Source: a bacterium
Lineage (GTDB): Bacteria > Auribacterota > JABMQX01
NCBI GenBank assembly: GCA_030691545.1
Contig: JAUYEE010000053.1
Span: forward strand, 1-45,523
Direction: 5' to 3'
Length of the DNA stretch: 45,523 bases
Shown: positions 41,139 to 45,523 of the stretch, in pieces
Position numbering within the stretch: position 1 is the first letter of the stretch
Layout of the letters: every line of letters begins with the position of its first letter
The notes under the pieces: model-generated
The model's input: only the letters and a program-made list of their open reading frames with translations
What the model was told of the DNA's origin: nothing
Databases searched by the model: none
Program-made: the position numbers and the translations under genes

Positions 41139-42106
41139 ATTGGTCTCCAGACCGACCCCGACAGCAGTTCGTGCCTTTTCTTCCAGGCCGTCTGGCTCAA
41201 ATTATACAACGAGCCATAGGAGGAGACCAGGCAGCGAAACATGTAGCTGGGCGTACCGCCACCAATGCCGATGCGAGGCAAAGCGTAAAGCTGGTCCACG
41301 GCGGGGCGTCTCCAGAGGGGGAGCTTCACTGCGAACGCACACCGGATCCCAGATCGCTCGGCTACTCTGGCAATTGTCGCATTAAACTCGCCGAAAGGAT
41401 AGGACATGAACGGTGGCGCCGCTCCGACAACTTCCGCGATGCGACGCTGGGAACCGATTATCTCGTTCTCCAGTTCTGCCACCGACATCATCCAAAGCCT
41501 CTTATGGATTCGACCGTGAGACGCAAAGGTGACTCCGTTGGCATTCATTTCCTTGATTTGGGACTCCGAAAGAAAACGGCATTGCATGTTCGCCCTTTCT
41601 TCCGATTGGGCCACGACCCAGCCGCTTGGGTCATATCGTATCCGCGCGTCTTCTCCAATGAGGTCCGTTGTCAAAAAAACCGTCGCGGGCACGCAGTGCT
41701 TCCTCAGTATTGGAAAAGCGTAGGTGTGGTTGTCCTCAAAGCCATCGTCAAATGTGATATGAACGGAACGGCGGGGCAGAGATACTCTTCCTTCCGCCCA
41801 CTCGCAAATCTCGCTCACTGACGCGAAGTGGTAGTCTGACTCCTTCAAGAAGGTTATTTGCTCTTCAAACTCGCTCTGTCGTACCCAGGATACCGAATAG
41901 CCCGACGGAGGAGCCGGAAGAACGCGGTGATAGAGAAGCGAAACGGCGAGCCGGCGAGGGGCCGTCTTCTCCATGGCCAAAAGGGCCTGGCAAAAAAGCC
42001 AGCGTGCCGCGAGTTTAAGCTTCTGGCCGGAACCCGCAGCGGCTTCCTTCTCAAGCAAGGGACGGCCTTCCTGGACTGTATTCAATAGGGTTGCCAAATA
42101 AGTCAC
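41135..42106 (-). CDS. Polysaccharide deacetylase (NodB domain)
   Basis: About 323 residues from GTG 42106; GTG 42145 and an internal Met are alternatives. The NodB catalytic motifs are complete: HITFDDGFEDN (metal Asp pair, near residue 120), FASHGRIHKRL (His ligands spaced H-x-x-x-H), and SYPFGEFNATIARVAERSGI. The N-terminal ~50 residues are a helical extension. Enzymes of this family remove N- or O-acetyl groups from a polysaccharide, often in the periplasm. No signal peptide is clear, although the RWLFCQALLAM stretch is moderately hydrophobic. It starts 8 bp after the aminotransferase stop and overlaps the FemAB-like gene. Confidence 0.88.
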   Translation of the reverse strand: MTYLATLLNTVQEGRPLLEKEAAAGSGQKLKLAARWLFCQALLAMEKTAPRRLAVSLLYHRVLPAPPSGYSVSWVRQSEFEEQITFLKESDYHFASVSEICEWAEGRVSLPRRSVHITFDDGFEDNHTYAFPILRKHCVPATVFLTTDLIGEDARIRYDPSGWVVAQSEERANMQCRFLSESQIKEMNANGVTFASHGRIHKRLWMMSVAELENEIIGSQRRIAEVVGAAPPFMSYPFGEFNATIARVAERSGIRCAFAVKLPLWRRPAVDQLYALPRIGIGGGTPSYMFRCLVSSYGSLYNLSQTAWKKRHELLSGSVWRPI

Positions 42107-42113
42107 GCTCCAC

Positions 42114-43253
42114 TCACTGAGTGGACCCACCGGGTCGCCACACACCGAGTTGCCCGGCGACCCCTTTCAGCATCGCAGCCATCTTTGACATGTTGCTCGC
42201 AGAAACGTTCTGATGCACGGGCAATAATAGGATTTTTCTTGCGAGAAGGACGGCAGTTGAACCCTCATCCTTTTTGACTTCCTTCGGGAGCCGCGGCCAG
42301 GAAGGGGCCTCGATGCCATGCCGTGCAAGGGCGTCTCGAATCAAGTCGCGCCTATCGAGAAACAGCGGGATGGCCCAGGGACAGGCGCCCTCCGGCATCA
42401 CCCGACGGAGCGCTGCTCCTTTCAGTTCATCCAACGACGAAACGAAAATGCGGTAGTTGCGCCGTCTCCGCCGCGAGACGCGCGCCGGATCCAGTCGCGC
42501 CAAAAGAAGCCGGGTAGCGAAACTCGGACCGACGGGTACATCCTGAGCCAGTCCGCGAACCGATTCCTCGAAATCCGCTCGATTCTGACCGCGACCGCTC
42601 AGCCTGCCCCAGAGCCGCGTGGCTCTATCCGGAGAAAGCGCCACCTTCTCGGCAAATCGTGATATCAAGAGGCGCAGTATCCCCGGTATCCCGCTGCTTC
42701 CGGGGGCATGATCCCACGCCTTTTCGCCGGGGGATCTCTCCTTCATTACAAGCAGCCCGCCGTCCGGGACAGGCAGGATCTTCCAGAGGCTAAAAATGGC
42801 CGCGTCCCCGAACTGCCCGAGGGGGATACCGTTGTGGCTCGCGAGAAGGGCGTGCGCACAATCCTCTATCAGGAAGATGCCTCTGCACCTGGCAAATTCG
42901 GCGATCTCACCGATGTTCTCTTGGGGAAAGCCGAAATAGTGGACCACGACGAGCGCCCGTACTCTTTGCGATACCGTCCGCAATAGTTCGGCAACCGACA
43001 CCCGAAGGTCGCGCTGCACGTCGTAGTAGGCGATCGCGTAGCCAGCCTTACGCAAGGAGTCAGGGACAACATCGCAGATATACGAGGGGATGGCGACAAT
43101 CGAACCCTTTTCGACTGCCGCAAGGCGTAGTGCGGCGCAAAGCGCTGCTCTCCCTGAGTTGTAGAGTATCCCGTTGTTGTAGCTACTCATCTGCCCGCGG
43201 GCCAAGGTAGAGAGGTCGCGCAGCGACAAACTCGGGCTAACCGAAACATACAT
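42114..43253 (-). CDS. DegT/DnrJ/EryC1/StrS aminotransferase
   Basis: 379 residues from ATG 43253 (TTG 43262 possible). SGRAALCAALRLAAVEKGSI, VVVHYFGFPQENIGEIAEFA, IFLIEDCAHALLASHNGIPL and AAIFSLWKILPVPDGGLLVM are the PLP-binding blocks. The lysine in LWK is the expected Schiff base, and the Asp of EDCAH holds the ring nitrogen. The sequence lacks the S-F-x-x-x-K form of classic sugar aminotransferases (FSLWK instead), so it belongs to a divergent branch. It probably makes an amino sugar used by the polysaccharide, working with the Gfo/Idh dehydrogenase at the end of the array. Confidence 0.87.
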   Translation of the reverse strand: MYVSVSPSLSLRDLSTLARGQMSSYNNGILYNSGRAALCAALRLAAVEKGSIVAIPSYICDVVPDSLRKAGYAIAYYDVQRDLRVSVAELLRTVSQRVRALVVVHYFGFPQENIGEIAEFARCRGIFLIEDCAHALLASHNGIPLGQFGDAAIFSLWKILPVPDGGLLVMKERSPGEKAWDHAPGSSGIPGILRLLISRFAEKVALSPDRATRLWGRLSGRGQNRADFEESVRGLAQDVPVGPSFATRLLLARLDPARVSRRRRRNYRIFVSSLDELKGAALRRVMPEGACPWAIPLFLDRRDLIRDALARHGIEAPSWPRLPKEVKKDEGSTAVLLARKILLLPVHQNVSASNMSKMAAMLKGVAGQLGVWRPGGSTQ

Positions 43254-43475
43254 ATTTCTCAAGCCTTTACACGTGCGGCGGATCTAACCTGAAACCGCCG
43301 CAACCCATCTCGCCAAACGTACGCACCTCAAAATGAGACACCGAACTCTCCGTATCGCACCCAATCGCCCTCAGTCCTGGCTGCCAGACATCGCCCGTGG
43401 GATGCGGGCCATTTCTTTGTCCCAAGCATCTTTGGTCTCGCTCGCGGGCATCTTCCCGTCTAGGCCCGAGACAAA

Positions 43476-44807
43476 CTAAAAGAGAATCGTGCCCGACGGC
43501 TCAATGCCACAGGCTTGTTCTACGAGGTTGATTTCTCTTTGGATTCTGGCCGACCAGCTTTCGAGGTTCCGATCGGCATACTCGGCAGCGCCTCGTTGCA
43601 GTCGCAGTCTTTCCTCCGGGTTTTCTATGAGCCAGCATATCACATCTGGCAAGCGATGCAGCTCCGAAGGCCGCAGCAGAACCCCATTTTTGCCGTTCTC
43701 GACGAACTCCACGGTGGCCCCAGCAGCGAGCGTCACTATACACATACCTGCAGCCAGAGCCTCCAGAAGTGTGTTGCCCACGTTCGAGAAATCAGACAAT
43801 GCAAGGAAGATACCTGCCGCTGAGAGCAGCGGACCGATCTCCGAATGATTGACAGAACCCAAAAACGTGACATGCTTCGTGATCCCCAGGGAGGACGTAA
43901 GCTCCACAAGGGCCGTTTTTTGCTCGCCCTCTCCGGCAATGGCCAGGTGCGCTTCCGGGTGCCTCGTCAAAATCGCCGCCAACAGGCGAAGGGCCCGGTC
44001 CACACGCTTGTTGCCCTCAAGGCGACTGAGGGTGAGAAGCACGAACGAGTCCGAAGGGAGGCCGAAATGTCGCCTGCAAGCTACGGAGTCGTAGCTGTGG
44101 GTCAGCATCTCCTTGTCCACCCCGTTCACCCAGTAGTGTAGCCTTCGGAACCGCGGACGCAGCTTCCTCATCAGTTCATCAGCGCGCGTGCCGTCGTTGG
44201 TTATGATGACCTCCTCTGCCGGAATGAACAGGGGAAGGAGTATCGGCAGAACCCGGTAAATGTTAACCAGAGACCGTTTCTCGAAGACAGCTGAGTAGGC
44301 GTTCAGTACACCGTACTCCCTGTAGATAAGCGGAACCTTCGTAAGCCGCGCCACGAGAAACGCCTCGTACAGATGGGTGAATTTTAGCGCGCAGACTGTG
44401 TCCGGGTGACATCTTCTAAAGCTGTTCAGAAGCCAGCAGAACATCGTCCATCGCCAGATATGTTTTACGGGAAGAAGCTTGCGAAGGAGGAGCCTGCCTC
44501 GGAGGCGGGGGCGCAAACGGACATTGTGAACCGTGACTCGCCCGGAGGTATATGACGAGCTGCGACGAAGGTCTTGCGAGCCGTAGACATAGTGGACCCT
44601 GTGACCAGCCTTCTCGTAGCCCAGAAGAAGCTTAAAAATCCCTGGCATGCTGGAAAACGTGCTGCCACCCTCCAGAAACCCTCTGTCAGGGTCCCAGTCC
44701 GAGACGAAAACGAGAGTCAATGGCCTCCAGGGATCGAGATCGCAGTCTCTCTGTCTTCTCGGTTCAAAGAGCATGTGACATCCTGCATTCTTTTCCCCGT
44801 CAGACAC
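43476..44807 (-). CDS. GT4 family glycosyltransferase
   Basis: 443 residues from GTG 44807, with GAGG 6 nt upstream, overlapping the flippase stop by 8 bp; an internal ATG at 44774 is possible. LVFVSDWDPDRGFLEGGSTF opens the acceptor half and YREYGVLNAYSAVFEKRS lies in it. ITNDGTRADELMRKLRPRFR precedes the donor half, with LLTLSRLEGNKRVDRALRLL, ALAAGMCIVTLAAGATVEFV and IENPEERLRLQRGAAEYADR. The NVGNTLLEALAAGM stretch carries the nucleotide-sugar glutamate. A C-terminal remnant of a relative of this protein lies at 40054-40290. A 222-bp gap without features follows before the aminotransferase gene. Confidence 0.92.
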   Translation of the reverse strand: MSDGEKNAGCHMLFEPRRQRDCDLDPWRPLTLVFVSDWDPDRGFLEGGSTFSSMPGIFKLLLGYEKAGHRVHYVYGSQDLRRSSSYTSGRVTVHNVRLRPRLRGRLLLRKLLPVKHIWRWTMFCWLLNSFRRCHPDTVCALKFTHLYEAFLVARLTKVPLIYREYGVLNAYSAVFEKRSLVNIYRVLPILLPLFIPAEEVIITNDGTRADELMRKLRPRFRRLHYWVNGVDKEMLTHSYDSVACRRHFGLPSDSFVLLTLSRLEGNKRVDRALRLLAAILTRHPEAHLAIAGEGEQKTALVELTSSLGITKHVTFLGSVNHSEIGPLLSAAGIFLALSDFSNVGNTLLEALAAGMCIVTLAAGATVEFVENGKNGVLLRPSELHRLPDVICWLIENPEERLRLQRGAAEYADRNLESWSARIQREINLVEQACGIEPSGTILF

Positions 44808-45523
44808 TCTGCACCTCGGAGTGCTCGCGAAAGCGCTCCACCCGCTGGCTACCCTTGCGGCTCACTGCGACATAAAAAATGACGGCTGTCACAAAAATCG
44901 CCGTGTACGACACGGTGGAAGCAATAGCGGCGCCCATAATTCCGTAACGTGGAATCAGGAGGACGTCGAGCACAACCGTCAAGACCAGCGCAACGCCGGC
45001 GTTTATGGAGTTGTAGTGGGGGAAACCGCGACCCGCGATTTCGTTCGTCAGAACTTTGCCACTCCCCAACAGGACAACACCCGGCAGCAGTGCCAGCATG
45101 GCAGGATACGCGCCGATAAAGGCGGATGAGTAAACAAACGCTATCAGCGGTTTCGCGAAGAGGGCAAGTCCCACCCCGCCGAGGGCAGTCAGTCCCAGCG
45201 TGATGCGGAAAACGCGGGGCGTGAAAAGGTTCATCACCTCTGGCTTGGTGGCAGCCGCCTTCGGGAAAATGACAAAACCGACCGCGTTCGGCAAATACCA
45301 AAGAAGTTCTGCAAGGGCAACCGACACGCCGTAAACTCCCACGGCAGCGGGACCGAGGAAATAGTTCACGATGAACACGTCAAGGCGGTAGTTGAAGAAC
45401 TGCAACACGTTTCCGATGTGCCCTCGCAGACCGTAGCCCAGCGTCGCCCGCACGGCCGGACGCTCCCAACGCGGCCCGAAGACACCGCCCTGCCGACGCA
45501 GAAGGAGACCTAGGGCCGCCACG
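44800..45523 (-). CDS. Oligosaccharide flippase (Wzx/MATE-like), partial
   Basis: The visible 240 residues are the C-terminal half of a protein that runs off the right edge. At least five hydrophobic helices are present: ALAELLWYLPNAVGFVIFPK, LGLTALGGVGLALFAKPLIA, AMLALLPGVVLLGSGKVLTN, INAGVALVLTVVLDVLLIPR and AIASTVSYTAIFVTAVIFYV. The pattern FPKAAAT, RITLGLTALGG and IPRYGIMGAAIAS is typical of Wzx-type flippases, which move lipid-linked repeat units to the periplasmic face. It is transcribed first in this array and its stop overlaps the GT4 start, implying coupled expression. Confidence 0.9.
   Translation of the reverse strand, partial: VAALGLLLRRQGGVFGPRWERPAVRATLGYGLRGHIGNVLQFFNYRLDVFIVNYFLGPAAVGVYGVSVALAELLWYLPNAVGFVIFPKAAATKPEVMNLFTPRVFRITLGLTALGGVGLALFAKPLIAFVYSSAFIGAYPAMLALLPGVVLLGSGKVLTNEIAGRGFPHYNSINAGVALVLTVVLDVLLIPRYGIMGAAIASTVSYTAIFVTAVIFYVAVSRKGSQRVERFREHSEVQSV

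Overview
This is a GC-rich, gene-dense bacterial fragment with no rRNA, ribosomal protein or other phylogenetic marker, so the host cannot be named from sequence alone. The gene mix (ribose-type sugar ABC transporter, several Gfo/Idh/MocA oxidoreductases, a uroporphyrinogen-decarboxylase-family protein, secreted glycosidase-like proteins, an Aquifex-type aconitase) and the intergenic DNA full of hairpins and short repeated phrases suggest an uncultivated environmental heterotroph, perhaps of the Planctomycetes/Hydrogenedentes/Sumerlaeota kind. That placement is inference.

Left end (1-2239): a partial chromate transporter runs off the edge. Next to it is a patch of decayed genes (a zinc-ribbon remnant and a TauE/SafE remnant on opposite strands), then a DUF2283 gene coupled to a DUF4258-like fragment, a four-helix-bundle (S23-type) gene, a tRNA-Pro(UGG) and a block of REP-like hairpins.

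Sugar region (2240-8903 and 13583-21057): a secreted glycosidase-like protein lies divergent from an rbsB-rbsA-rbsC transporter. The transporter has been altered by repeats: the binding-protein gene reads into a repeat at its 3' end, and 577 bp of hairpin repeats separate rbsA from rbsC. Further on come a URO-D-family protein, a large secreted six-hairpin-glycosidase-like protein, an unrecognised cytosolic protein, a DUF4038-type glycoside hydrolase and a sugar isomerase/epimerase. The inferred pathway is extracellular cleavage of a glycan or glycoside, uptake of the released sugar, then isomerisation and oxidation. The Gfo/Idh pair at 25800-27874 could belong to it. An adenine-methyltransferase gene coupled to a PIN-domain gene (9276-12511) interrupts this region and is the best candidate for an undescribed defence or modification module.

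Middle (21065-29027): a DUF3343-cysteine desulfurase fusion, a membrane-anchored zinc-ribbon protein, an aconitase, a small ferredoxin, two Gfo/Idh oxidoreductases and a C-terminally truncated methyltransferase.

Right part (29021-45523): a long minus-strand array for surface polysaccharide synthesis, many of whose genes overlap by 4 bp. In transcription order it holds a flippase (partial), GT4, DegT-type aminotransferase, polysaccharide deacetylase, FemAB-like acyltransferase, a GT4 remnant, an O-antigen ligase/polymerase-like protein, GT4, two tandem paralogous acyltransferases, an acetyltransferase-deacetylase fusion, GT4, a methyltransferase, an ExoA-like GT2 and a Gfo/Idh oxidoreductase. 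No initiating sugar-phosphate transferase or chain-length regulator is seen, so the locus probably continues past the right edge.
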